Origin: Apiotrichum sp. Y4204
Lineage: Eukaryota > Basidiomycota > Tremellomycetes > Trichosporonales > Trichosporonaceae
Reading direction: 5' to 3'
Length of the DNA: 64,000 nt
Assembly (NCBI GenBank): GCA_025531455.1
Contig: JAMYHL010000004.1
Location: 1-64,000 of the forward strand
Each line of letters begins with the position of its first letter. Position 1 is the stretch's first letter. Below the pieces are notes generated by a model, which was not told the DNA's origin, searched no databases, and was given only the letters and a program-made list of their open reading frames with translations. The position numbers and the translations under genes are program-made. Shown one piece after another: positions 12,247-22,927 of this stretch.

Positions 12247-12879
12247 GGTTGAGAGCGCAACCTCTAGTCTGGCGGTGGGGAAGAGAGAGAGGGGACTAGA
12301 TAGAAGAGGACGAGGACAGCGAGCTGTTGCTCGGTAAAAGTGGAATGAACGGACGATGGTAACGGAAATCGTGGTTCCAGACGACCAAGAAATGTCGCCG
12401 CCAGTTCCAGTTTCCAGTTCCTGCTTGTTCGTGCTCGTGCTCGTGGTCGAGGGCTGGTGGCGGTGAGGAATGCGAAATCTCACAAGTGGGCGAGGGCGCG
12501 GTGGTCAGGACAACGCACGCCATGCATGGCCAGCAATCCCCCTGTCAGCCGACTGACGAGAGACTGACGTCACTCACGTGATCTGTGATATTTGAGCTGG
12601 CCAAGGCCTGGGGGGTCTCAAGGTTGATCTGTGCCACGGCGGGAGATTGCCGAAAATCCCGAGTGCTTGTACCTGCTCGTTCTCGTCCATCTCTATGATT
12701 GTGTGTGTCGTGCTCTGCGCTTTGCTTCGCACCCACACGCGTTCTGAACAAACCACCTCTGCACCTCGTAGCTCGTAGCTCTATAGCTCTCGTCCTCGAA
12801 ACCCCCCATCCATATCCACATCCCATCCACCTCCCTCGCACTCGACGTCGTCGTCTCTCCACCCATCCTCTTTAAATAT

Positions 12880-13694
12880 TTCATCTCTTTCCTGTTCACT
12901 TCTTTTCTCTCTTTCCATCCTTTATCAGGATCCGCACACCTCGTGTGTGACGTCCACCCTTGAACACCCCGGCCTCACATCTCGTAAGTCTCGAGTTCAA
13001 GCTGCTCCTCTCCTCTCTACCCCTCAAATGATTATTACAAGAATCGCTACTCGAGATGCCTACGGGCAATAGACGACTAAAATTATCTATACCCAAATTT
13101 ATGATGCTCCCAACTCTTCATCTTTTCCTGTTGTGATGTTGGATATCCTTGCTGACGTTGATTATAGTTTGAAGTAGGCCCCTCTGCCGCGCTATCGGTT
13201 CGCGCGACATCAACACCTGGTGGTGAGTGCTAGAAGCTTTCTCCAGCCGCTATGAGTGTTCCATGAGCGGAGCTGCCTCATAGCTGTTGCCTCGTCGCGT
13301 CCCTCCTCCCCTATCCCCTTTCTATGATTAAACATAAATTTTTGACAAGCATATGTAGGATCCTCCTCGGAGGGACTGACTACAACCTTTGCGAATGATC
13401 TCGTCCTTGCTCTGCCCGATGTTGTGATTGACTCGGTTGCTGACGTTGCAGGATTGGTATCCCTCCACATGACCTTTCACGACTAACTGGCACGCACATT
13501 GTACAAGTAAGTCACCTGCTCGCCCTTCCTCCCTCTTCCACTCTATTCGAAATGATTTCAAACCTGTGAACAATATCTGCACGCCTCCGGGCGGTGACGA
13601 CAAACCCATCAACGCTTAAAATTTTATGATCTCCTCTTTCCTTGAGCCTTCCTGGTTAGTCGGATAGTGACTGACTTTTGCTCAGCATCAGGCC
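12880..13694 (+). ncRNA. intron-containing leader / probable snoRNA host transcript upstream of the Rxt2-like gene
   Basis: This stretch carries no long open frame but shows a regular series of splice signals on the plus strand. Donors are TC|GTAAGT near 12990, GTG|GTGAGT near 13222 and AA|GTAAGT near 13506. Acceptors are TTATAG near 13168, TTGCAG near 13450 and GCTCAG near 13685, each preceded by CTGAC. The last acceptor lies 10 bases before the start codon of the next gene. It is therefore the 5' leader of that gene or a separate non-coding host RNA ending near it. Each intron contains an AT-rich block starting ATGATT; the middle one matches a known snoRNA. Confidence 0.5.
13318..13384 (+). 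ncRNA. C/D box snoRNA resembling U27 / snR74, in an intron
   Basis: Box C-like TATGATTA (13323-13330) and box D CTGA (13376-13379) flank the 12-mer GACAAGCATATG (13344-13355). That 12-mer is the exact complement of CATATGCTTGTC near the 5' end of 18S rRNA. Human U27 and yeast snR74 use the same antisense element to direct 2'-O-methylation of the adenosine at about position 27-28 of 18S. A degenerate D' box would be TAGGA just after the guide. No clear terminal stem pairs outside the boxes, which lowers confidence. It lies inside an intron. Confidence 0.6.
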
Positions 13695-14987
13695 ATGCCT
13701 CCCCAAACGTACCCTTCGCGGTATCCCCGCCCGGGCTCGGTCCGGCAGGTGAAACAGTCGGACCTGGAGGTTTTGCCGTCAATGGACAACCCCGACTGGT
13801 ACGACCCCCAATCGCCTGACTCGTCGGCTTCGTCCTCGGCGGAATTCCACGAGCCACAGGCGCATTGGCAGACCAACTCTACCCATAAACTTGACGATGA
13901 GGCAAGGTGGTTCCGCCGTGGCAAGATGTGTGCCTGGGGTCCATCATACGAGGAGGCGATGCGTAAACAGCGCAGTCGCAAGCGCATACAACTCTGCCTG
14001 GAGCAGCTCCTCCCAGAGTCGGCCGCAGAGATTGGCGTCGAGCCCCCTCAGAATGTTATCGACGCCGAGAAGGAGCGCAACGAACGCAAGCGCAAGCGTG
14101 CAGAAGAGCTGGAGTGGCGTCTTCCTCATCTCCCCAGCCCCTCGCCGCCTCTTGCGACTGTGGAGCTGGCTCCGATGCTCGCTCTCCCCCGCAGCTATCT
14201 CGACATTGTGACGAGCCCTGCGATCCGCTACTCTCTCGGAGATGACGCGATGGAGCGCGGCCTCCAGAAGACTGCAACCGATCTTCTCGAGGGTGAGAAG
14301 GGATTGATGCAGGCCCTGGGACGTCTGCGCGAGGTCCTCCGTGTTCGCGAACGCGACGTCCCCGAGGGAACCAGTGCGGCAGTGCCAGACGCTCCGGTCG
14401 CCAACGGCAGCCATGTTCCCAACGGAGATGCGCCCGCCACCAATGGCCACGCCGACGACGCACCATCCGCAGAGAATGCGGAACCTACCGAGATGATACC
14501 TCCTCTTCCAATTGTGGCCGAGACGGACAACCTGTGGCGTGTAACACAAGAGCTGCTCCAGAACCAGCAACCCCCGCACAGCATCGAGTTTGTTGCCACA
14601 CCGCCTGGCGCAGCCGAGCCTACCCCGCCGAGTGTGGACGCACCGAAGGTCACTCCTATCCACCGCCTCTTCACCTGTCCCAACGGCATCACGCTCAAGT
14701 CGACGCCGGACCCGCAGAACCCGCGCTTCTCGCAGCTGAACCCGAGTCATCACCTCTACCCCAAGACGGTCAAGTACAATCTCGACCTCCCGACACAGCA
14801 GCGTGCGGTGGACGATGCGCTGGAGCGCATTATGGAGCTCCTCGCCGACTGCAACGAGTACAAGGAGCGTCTGGAGGAGGCGCGCGAGCGTGTTGCCGAT
14901 GTTGCGCGCGCGCGCAAGATGGTCTGGAAGGTCATCAAGCGCCGCGCGGGCCGTGAGCTCGACCGCATGGAGGGCAAGTCGACGTAG
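13695..14987 (+). CDS. Rxt2-like protein, putative Rpd3L histone deacetylase complex subunit
   Basis: A 430-residue protein in one coding exon. Residues about 70-110 (ARWFRRGKMCAWGPSYEEA then RSRKRI) look like the N-terminal domain of Rxt2, a subunit of the large Rpd3 deacetylase complex; a conserved RRGxxxxWGPS core is the main evidence. The middle is low-complexity with Ala/Pro/Asn (SHVPNGDAPATNGHADD). The C-terminus is a basic coiled coil (ERLEEARERVADVARARK, then KVIKRRAGREL) ending GKST. A nuclear location would fit. The start is the first ATG after the last leader intron. Family assignment is inference from one motif and should be checked by profile search. Confidence 0.6.
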   Translation: MPPQTYPSRYPRPGSVRQVKQSDLEVLPSMDNPDWYDPQSPDSSASSSAEFHEPQAHWQTNSTHKLDDEARWFRRGKMCAWGPSYEEAMRKQRSRKRIQLCLEQLLPESAAEIGVEPPQNVIDAEKERNERKRKRAEELEWRLPHLPSPSPPLATVELAPMLALPRSYLDIVTSPAIRYSLGDDAMERGLQKTATDLLEGEKGLMQALGRLREVLRVRERDVPEGTSAAVPDAPVANGSHVPNGDAPATNGHADDAPSAENAEPTEMIPPLPIVAETDNLWRVTQELLQNQQPPHSIEFVATPPGAAEPTPPSVDAPKVTPIHRLFTCPNGITLKSTPDPQNPRFSQLNPSHHLYPKTVKYNLDLPTQQRAVDDALERIMELLADCNEYKERLEEARERVADVARARKMVWKVIKRRAGRELDRMEGKST

Positions 14988-15590
14988 ATAGTATAGTATT
15001 GTATTAGTGTTGAATATTGTTGAGTGTATCAATGGTATGAATCAGAAGTCCTCATTATGATATCAGCAGTCCAAGTATCCTCAACGAGACTAGTAGACAA
15101 TGAGAGGAATGGTGGAGTCGGTCATACTCCGGATATTTACGTTGCATGGACCGCTAAGTCCGTAGTGGCCGCGCAAGGACACCCCCAGGCTCAACTCATA
15201 TTGACGGGTTTATCATAAGTCCGACCGAGTGGCGCTGCCCCTATCAGCAACCCCGGACCCCACGATAGGGACAAGATAGGGACGGACTTGTTTTGGTCTC
15301 CGTCGCCCCGATCCCCCCCCTTTTCTGATTAGGCCCCGCGTCTCCCTGTATCAGCCCACGACCCTTTGTTGCTATTCGACTCGGCAGAATAGGGAATTGC
15401 TTTGGAGTCGACTTTTGGTATTTGGCGGCATTGGCGGGCGGGATGGCCGGACTGGACTGTATTAGCCGCCCAATCGCCATCAAAAAAGTGGTCTCGGCCG
15501 CTCTGCAGACTCGGTAGCTCAGTAAACACACCTGGTGAATTATCCTTGCTCTTCTCTCTCTCCAAACACTCAACCTTACACTCCAGAAAA
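14988..15590. other. intergenic region upstream of ILV6
   Basis: It holds the 3' flank of the Rxt2-like gene and the ILV6 promoter. AGATAGGGAC-type GATA repeats occur near 15262-15280. No gene is seen, and no exact TGACTC Gcn4 site was found near the start. Confidence 0.5.
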
Positions 15591-17080
15591 ATGTCGCTCG
15601 CAGCTCTCAGGCAGGCGCGCCTGCCCCTCGCGCGCGCGTTCAGCACATCGGTCGCGGCACACAAGGCCAAGGGGCCCGCGTCTATTGACGACAGCACCTC
15701 GGCCCTCGACTGTGAGTGAACAGCGGGGGATTAGCAGGATATGGGAGAATGGGGGTGATAGTGGGGTATCGGGGACAGGACGCGGTCGAGGACGTCTCTG
15801 CGCCATGTCCTGGCTGGTCTGAACGCCCGCTGCGTCCCTAGCAGCGAGCTCGGCGAGCCCGGCGAGCCCGGCGATCGGCAGGCTTCCGATCCTCTACGTT
15901 GATCGAATCACACCCCATCCCAGCCCACACTCTGCAATCTGCATTCCCTCCGACCGACTTGCTCACACCACTAACCCCCCAGACAAGCTCCACCACCCAT
16001 CGTCGCGCCCGCCGCACCTCGTGTCGCTCGGCCCGGCCCCGCGCGCCGCGACTGCCGAGGAGGCCGTGACGAACATTCTGTACAACACCCCGCCCCCCAG
16101 CCAGGAGCCGTTCAAGCGCCACCTCCTCAACTGTCTCGTCCAGAACGAGCCGGGTGTGCTCTCGCGTGTGTCGGGTATCCTCGCCGGCCGTGGCTTCAAC
16201 ATTGGTGAGGCGGAGACTAACCCGCTGAAACTGTGACTAACTCCAGACTCGCTTGTGGTGTGCCAGACTGAGATCCGCGACCTCTCGCGCATGTGTATCG
16301 TCCTCAAGGGCCAGGACGCGGTTATCGAGCAGGCGCGCCGCCAGCTCGAGGACCTCGTCCCCGTGTGGGCCGTGCTCGACTACACCAACACATCGGTGAT
16401 TGAGCGCGAGCTGCTGATCGCCAAGATCTCGATCCTCGGCCCCGAGTACGCGCAGGCACAGCTCTCGGGCGGCGGCGCCGCCGACGACCTGCAGCAGCGC
16501 GAGGAGCAGCTCGTGCGCACGTTTGAAAACTCGGGAAACCCCGCCGGCCTCCCCGCTGGCGTTGCCGAGCCAGAGCTCTACCCCACCCGCCGCCGCGACA
16601 TTTCGGCGTCCGAGGCGCTCATCGCCAAGAACCTCCACCTCGCGGCCATCAAGACCCTCGCGGACCAGTTTGGCGGACGCGTCGTCGACGTCGCTGAGGA
16701 GAGCTGCATCGTCGAGCTCACCGCCAAGAGCTCGCGCGTTGAGTCCTTCCTCGGCCTCATCCGCCACTTTGGTGTCCTTGAGGCTGCCCGTTCTGGTGAG
16801 TGCAAATGACAGGTCGCGGAATACGGCGTGGCAGGTACCGCTGAGCGTCTGGTGTTACTCCAGATGGTTTCTTTATCATCATCTGGAGCTCCGCGAGCCA
16901 GCTGCGCTGGTGATCATATCCAGCCTCACACCCAACATCCGCGCCTCTGTCAAGCACAACCCCGCTAACATCCCAGGTGTCATGGTCCTTCCCCGCACGC
17001 CGATCGGCCGCTTCACGGAGGAGGACCTCCCGATGCGCGCCGCCGAAGCTCTCGACGCCTCGCTCCTTCCCCCCGGATAA
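15591..17080 (+). CDS. ILV6: acetolactate synthase regulatory (small) subunit, mitochondrial
   Basis: The regulatory subunit of acetohydroxyacid synthase binds the catalytic Ilv2 subunit and confers valine feedback control in isoleucine, leucine and valine synthesis. Four exons. Exon 1 gives a mitochondrial presequence rich in Arg/Ala/Ser (MSLAALRQARLPLARAFSTS). After DYKLHH comes the ACT domain (HLLNCLVQNEPGVLSRVSG, then ILAGRGFNI|DSLVVCQTE), followed by VWAVLDYTNTSVIERELL and the second conserved domain (RRRDISASEALIAKNLHLA and VVDVAEESCIVELTAKSSRV). The last exon reads GVMVLPRTPIGRF and ends SLLPPG. Length and order match fungal Ilv6. It converges on the CYSTM gene. Confidence 0.93.
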
Positions 17081-17635
17081 GCCCCGCGCCTACGTACGCT
17101 ACATACATCCCGTTTGTGCCAGTGCATTTTGTTGTCGATTTGTGTGGATTGGAGCTTGGAGCTGGGACGAGGGGTTGAGAGCTGGGAACGTGGGAGTGTG
17201 GTATGGGAATGGGGACTGGTAACGGGGGAATGGGAGGAGGCGCATGCAAGCCGCTTAGAGCAGATTGTAAGATGGGAGAGAAAAGAGGAATCCCGCAGGC
17301 TGGAGGACACTGACTGCTGACAACTTTGAGGAATGTAGGAGTCGACCGACTCAAAGAGGAGCGATCGCGCTGTCCAGTTCTGACCACAAAGTCTCCTGCA
17401 CTCAACTAGCACCACCTCGCACATGCACACTTATCTCACTCATCACACTTCCGACCCAGGCTACCCATGCATGAGACAATACCCGACCCGTTGGTGAGAC
17501 TATAACAGGCCCATCGGCTAACACCTAGGACAAGGTCAGCTTCTCATTCTCATCTCACCCCGGCCCCGTCCACCTCCCCTTTCGCTCCCCGGCTCCGCGG
17601 CCTCACGGCCTCGCGACCCCGCGGCCTTCCATGAC

Positions 17636-18558
17636 TCACAACATGTCCAAGCAGCAGCAGCACGCGAGCGTGCCCGCGCAGCAGGCGAGGCATCCGGTTC
17701 CGTTATCCTTCTTCTCGGGGGCTTGCTGGATGATTACCTGTGGTTAGAGGAGGGAGCGGGAGGGGAATGGGGAGGTGAGAGTATCAGAGGCGAGAGGGGA
17801 GAGAGAGATGGTATGTTGGGAGGGAGCGCCAGGAGGGAGAAAGGGCCTTGGAACTGGAGGGAATGCGAAGAGGAAGATGGGGCAGAAGGCAAGATACCGT
17901 AGGATCATGTAAGAGATAAGACATTTAGAATACAAGTAGGCGCAGACGACATGACGGCATGGAGATGGAGATGCTCACTTTGATCGGGCTAGCGCCGAGG
18001 CCCAAGTGCGGCCCAAGTGCGTCCCCTCGCCTTTCTCAGTCGTCGCCGCGTCGCCGGTCGCCACACGTCGCGCGGCACGGCCATCGCAGGCGGACGACCA
18101 TTGCAGGTGGACGACCTCCACACCTGCAAATTCCCCTCCCCAGCCTCCACCTTCACCGCCCAACCCACACTGCAAACCCCGACAGCTCCGCTCCCCACTC
18201 CCGCCTAATCAACGCTCCACCTCGCACAAGTACAGCAACACAGCCGGTTCCGCCACGTGCGCGTTGTCACATTGAGCGCGCTCACCTGCGGAGGGGGGTA
18301 GGGCCCCGGACCACCAGGAGGCATGCCCTGCGGCGCGTAGGGAGCGCCGGAAGCGCCAGGAGGACCGGCGTAGCCCATCGGCGGCTGGGGGCCCGGCTGG
18401 CCTGGCGGGCCTTGTCTGCGAGTCAGCTATGAGAGGGAGGGAGAGAGTATGCAGGGAGCCGTCGGCTTTTTGCTCCGTGCTCCCTCCGCTTGCTCGCACG
18501 GTGCTCACCCGTCGGGGTAGTATTGCCCAGGCGGCATCTGCGCGTAGTACGACGACAT
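17636..18558 (-). CDS. CYSTM-domain tail-anchored proline/glycine-rich small protein
   Basis: Three exons joined in phase. Exon 1 encodes MSSYYAQMPPGQYYPDG. Exon 2 is Gly/Pro/Gln-rich (GQPGPQPPMGYAGPPGAS onward). A long intron (about 540 bases) leads to exon 3: VIIQQAPEKKDNGTGC, LACCAGTLACCCCLDML, stop. That end is the cysteine-rich transmembrane (CYSTM) module, a C-terminal hydrophobic cysteine cluster ending LDML. CYSTM proteins are small plasma-membrane tail-anchored proteins linked to stress tolerance in fungi and plants; a specific role is not known. The protein is about 80 residues. The large intron contains no other coding segment I could join. Confidence 0.8.
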
Positions 18559-19519
18559 GGCGAATGGGAGATGGGATAGGGGCGGGGAACAAGAGATGGA
18601 AACGACGGATTATAGAATCAACACAAAATTGATAGCTTTACAGCAGCGGTGGCGTGTCCGTTTGCTGCTTCCCGCGGTCCCACCGTGCTACTTACACCGT
18701 CTGTCCTCATCTGGCCTTGCATCCACAGCCCCGAGCGACCCACACCATCGTATTATCATTGCCACTCGCGTTGCGGTGGATGTTTCGGCTGCGGCGCACG
18801 GTCCCCCCAAGTACCTTCTCGAGTTGGGAGCTTGGGAGCAAAAGCTGGGCGTCGAGGCGTTTATGCGTTCGTGCGTTCATGGAGGACGAGCCACGTTGTG
18901 CACCGCCCAGTGGCCAGTCTGGATAGAGTGGTTCGGCGCAGATGTGCTGTGCACTGTGTACTGTAGGCGCTGCACGTGCTGTGTCCTGTGGGATTAATAG
19001 CATTGCGGCAATTGTAGTGTACTGTATGTAGGAAATTAGACTGGCTCTCGGGGAACAATGAACGCCACCGAGTGTCGTAACGTGGGTTCTCGACCAGCAC
19101 GGTGATGTCGGTACCATTTCTTTGCGTTGCCTCCGCACGCCACCCTGATGAAGCTTTCAGAGCTGGAGAGAGCGCAGCGACTTGGGTCGGTAGACTCGGA
19201 ATGCATCGGTGGCCTGGTGGTACGGTGGCGGACCAGCACGCGAGCACAATGGTGGCTGGCCAAGGCTGGAGCGATAGATAGGGCATCGGATGCAATTTAC
19301 TTTCCGAAGTCTCAAAGTCAGTCGCGTCGCGCCAGTGCTACCGATTTACGAGATTGCCATTCGACAAGCAATCTTGCTGCACGCTGGCCTCTGCTGGTCT
19401 CTGCTCCCTTCTGCTCGCTGCCTATGCATGTAGCAGAATATCGGCTCAGCTCGCTCCGCTCCCTGCGCCCACTGCAACGCTCTGCTATGCGGGGATACAT
19501 TACACTAATCTATGGCCCT
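18559..19519. other. intergenic region, no gene seen
   Basis: It lies between the promoter side of the CYSTM gene and the 3' end of the CID protein gene. It has scattered short open frames without recognisable domains. Confidence 0.5.
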
Positions 19520-22286
19520 CTAGAACCCGTTCTGCCCGCCTTGCGCACCTTGCCCCCCGTGGGCCCCGTGCCCCCCGTGCCCTCCGTGCCCGCCTTGCGC
19601 GGCGTCCTCCTCTCCACCGCCCATGCCCGCGCCAGGCATCATCATCATGCCGGGCATCATCATCCCCATCCCAGGCATCATCCCCATCCCCATGCCCCCC
19701 ATCTGCTGCATCCCCTGCATCCCCGGCATCCCCGCCCCCATCCCCGGCTGGCCGCCGTCCGGCACCTGCCCCGTCGCGAGGAAGCCCATGAGCTCGAGCT
19801 GGTTCGGCTCGCGGCCCGTGCTCGCCTTCCATGCTGCGGCCAGCGCGCTCCAGCTCTCAGGCTGCGTGGGGTTGAACGTCGAGAGGTCAAACGCCGCGAG
19901 TCCCGACCCCGGCGCAGCTTGCGGTGTTGTCCCACCGCCGCCGCCGCTGCCGCCGCGCCCCATCGGCGCGCCAGCCGGACGGGACGGGAGGCCAGCCGGG
20001 CGTGCGGGCAAATCACTCGGTTTCGGGGGGAGCCGCGAGTGTGGCTCGCGCTCGCGCCCGTGGTCCCCGGGACCGCCAGCCCGCGGATGGTCGCGATACC
20101 TGTCCTCGCGGCTGTGCGAGCCCCGCCGATCGCGCCCATGGTCCCATTCGCCACGATCGCGCTCGCGCAGGTCCCGCTCGTCTCGGCCACGGTCGCGGAA
20201 GTCGTCGCGCCGGTGAAAGTCGCGATCCCGCGAGTCGCGGCGGTGCATGTCGTCGCGCGAATCGCGAGAGTCGCGCCGATGCATCTCGTCGCGGGCGTCG
20301 CGATCGCGATCCCGCATCTCCCGGTCGCGATCTCGCACGTCTCGCACGTCCCGCATGTCGCGCCGCTCGCCGCCCCATTCGCGGCTGTCCCTCCTGTCCC
20401 GTGCGTCGCGGACGTCTCGCCCATCACGGCCATGGGCATCTCTTGCCTCGCGTCCATTCCGCCCGTCCCACCGTCGCTCAGGTGACCGCGAGCGCCGGCG
20501 CTCGTACCCGTTCTCGCCGTGTCCGTTCGCCGGGCGCGGGGGCAGGTGGGCGCCCGTGGGAGCTGGGGCTGGTGCTAGAGCCGGCGCTGGAGCCGCGAGA
20601 GGAGCGGCAGTCGTACCTCCCTGTGCACTTGCGCCGGGGATGAGACTGCCGAGGGACGAGAGATTTGCCAGTGCCGCGAGCTGCGCGGGATCCAATGCCG
20701 GTGCCGATGCCGAGGGTGCAGGCCCAGAACGAACGTTGGCGAGCACCGCGTCGATGGCCGAGCTGGTCTCGGCTCTTCGCGTCAGGGTCTTTCTCATGTT
20801 GTGCACTTACTTGGAAACGGCGGCGGTCTCGGTGGGCGACTTTACGCCGAGCAGCGCCATAATCTCGGGGGGGAGCTGGCCCGGCGGCGGCGGCGTGCGT
20901 ACCGGCGACGCGGCGGAGCGGTCGCGCGACGCCCGCCCGCTGCCGCCAGCACTGCTCCCTCCCGATGCGGCTGCGTACTTTTCCAGAATGTGCGGGGGTG
21001 GCGGATACGTTGGTGTCGTGGAGCGGGCTGCAGCCTCAGTATTGATACGGACAAATGGACGGAACTGGGACGGGGACATGGACAGACAGTGTGCAGGCCA
21101 CACCTCGGCTTCAGCCCTGGAGGGCCCGGCTGCGTCCGCGGCTTGGCTGGAGGTTCATGGGAGATCCGCATCTGGCCTAGCGCGTGGCGCCAGCGCCAGC
21201 ACCAGCACCAGGCCTTCGGACGCGGCCCTCCCCTGCCCTCACCCAGGCTTCACCCTAGCCTCTCGCAGGCTCCGCCTTAGCCTCTCGCCTCTGCGACTCG
21301 GCTCGATGCTATGCAGCGAAAGGGATGCATGCGGGATGCGGGGTCGTTGGCGCCTACAACCGTGACAGAATATGCGCGCCGCGGGGTTCTTGGAGGTACA
21401 CGCTGCTGCAGTGTAGAAATTATGGGGGTGGGTCAGTGCGGCGGGGCGACGGTGATACGACCCCACGAGGCCGCTCGGGCCTCGCGGGCGGCCCGCCGGG
21501 GTAAGTATCGGCCACAGCGCAGCGGAGGGGTGTGGTGAGGAGGACTTCAGAAGCGCTTCTGACACCTCGCTCACCCGCTCCGCGCCGCCGCGGTCGGCAC
21601 CCGCTACGCAATCTACGGTGCTGGATATAGGACAAGCATATTTACCTTTTGATGACGGCCCTGCGTCGCCTCCACCGCTTTCACTTATCCGCGCCTGGAG
21701 CTGCGTGATACACGATTCGGGGAACGTGCTGCTCTTCCGCCAAATATCGATAATCTTACGCGTCTTGTCCTGGGTTGTCAGCCACGAAGGCAACCGTGAT
21801 ACTACACTCCTCCGGGTGACTTCAATACTCACACGTCCCTCCGCCCAGACGCCGCCACGTCCATCGTCAACCATGCCGCCGACCCACGCGTCGACGACAG
21901 CCTCCATCTTGGCGAGCAGCCCGGCCGGCGTGCCCTTCCCTCCCTTTGCGCCTTTGTCCACGAGCCGTTTCGCCTCGCGCGCAATCGCGTCAAATACGTA
22001 CAGGGCCGACACGCGCGAGGTGCTTGCAGCCGGCAGCGACGCGTTCAGGCGCAGCAGCGAGGTCACGAGCTCCTGGTCCTCGGCCACGGACTTCATGGCC
22101 GCCGCCGAGAGCTCCTTGACCTTGCTCCCGCTCAGGCGCGGTGCGCGGACCGTCCGCTCCAGCAGCTCGTCAAACGCCTGTGTGTCAGCAGTTGTGGAAG
22201 AAAGTGAGGAACCGGTTGTGTCCTCGTAGTGGACCACGCGTCGTAGCACCACCGCGTCTGGTTCGTACCTTTATGTTAGCGGACAT
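19520..22286 (-). CDS. RNA polymerase II CTD-interacting (CID) protein with RD-repeat region
   Basis: Exon 1 is tiny (MSANIK), then AFDELLERTVRAPRLSGSKV, LVTSLLRLNASLPAASTSRV, SALYVFDAIAREAKRLVDKG and, after a further intron, TRKIIDIWRKSSTFPE. This is a CID, the helical domain that binds the phosphorylated C-terminal repeat of Rpb1, as in Nrd1, Seb1 and SCAF proteins. After a linker (LPPEIMALLGVKSPTE) comes a long Arg/Asp repeat region (many RDR, RDV, RDS units) with SRSPERR. Next is a short block, SWSALAAAWKASTGREPNQ, and a Gly/Met/Pro tail (MPGMQGMQQMGGMGMG, then GGHGGHGGHGAHGG). I see no RRM, unlike Nrd1 and Seb1. It is probably nuclear and involved in transcription termination or RNA processing. 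It diverges from the BAP31 gene. Confidence 0.75.
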
Positions 22287-22927
22287 GACGCCCTGCCGAG
22301 TCTGTTGGTGAGGCTGCCGTGTCGCGTGAGTGTGCTGTTGGTGGTCTTGAGAATGTTGCTGGCTGCGGCTGTGTTTTGTTCTTATTCTGCGATGTGTTGT
22401 GTGTTGTTAGAGAAAAGGAGGGATTCGACGAGAAACAGATGTTGCTCGAAGAGATGTTGCTGTTGCTGATTGTTGCTTGATGCACTTTGTTGCTCGCTAT
22501 CCCCCCCTCGCGCCGCACACGACAAACCGAAAGATTAGCTATTATGATGAGTGACCCATGATGATAATTATTTGTTAATTACGCCTGCACCCGTCTCTCA
22601 GCAAGGGGGAAGGACCGCCACACTCAGCCAGGCAGATAACACCGGATAATAGCCGTCCATGTGGCAATCCCTCACTCCTCCTTTCCCGTGTTCTCTCTTT
22701 AGATGAATGACGTCATTGAGGTTTGCCTGACCCAAATAAGGTGTCACTTTGTTGCCTTCCCTTCGCTTCCTTCACACCACGTCACTCTCTCGCAGCTTGA
22801 GCAGATCACCATCCACACGGCCCCCATCCCCGTCCTCCCAATCACTTCTTCCCGTCGTTTCCTCGATCTCTTTTCTCTCATCACTCTCCATCCATCACCG
22901 ACCGACCACACAGCACACTCGTTCGCC
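22287..22927. promoter_or_regulatory. divergent promoter region between the CID protein and BAP31 genes
   Basis: This 641-base interval separates two start codons on opposite strands. It is TG-rich near the left gene (GTTGTTGCTTGATGC) and pyrimidine-rich just before the right gene (CTTCCCTTCGCTTCC, TCTTTTCTCTCATC). No TATA box stands out. Confidence 0.5.
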
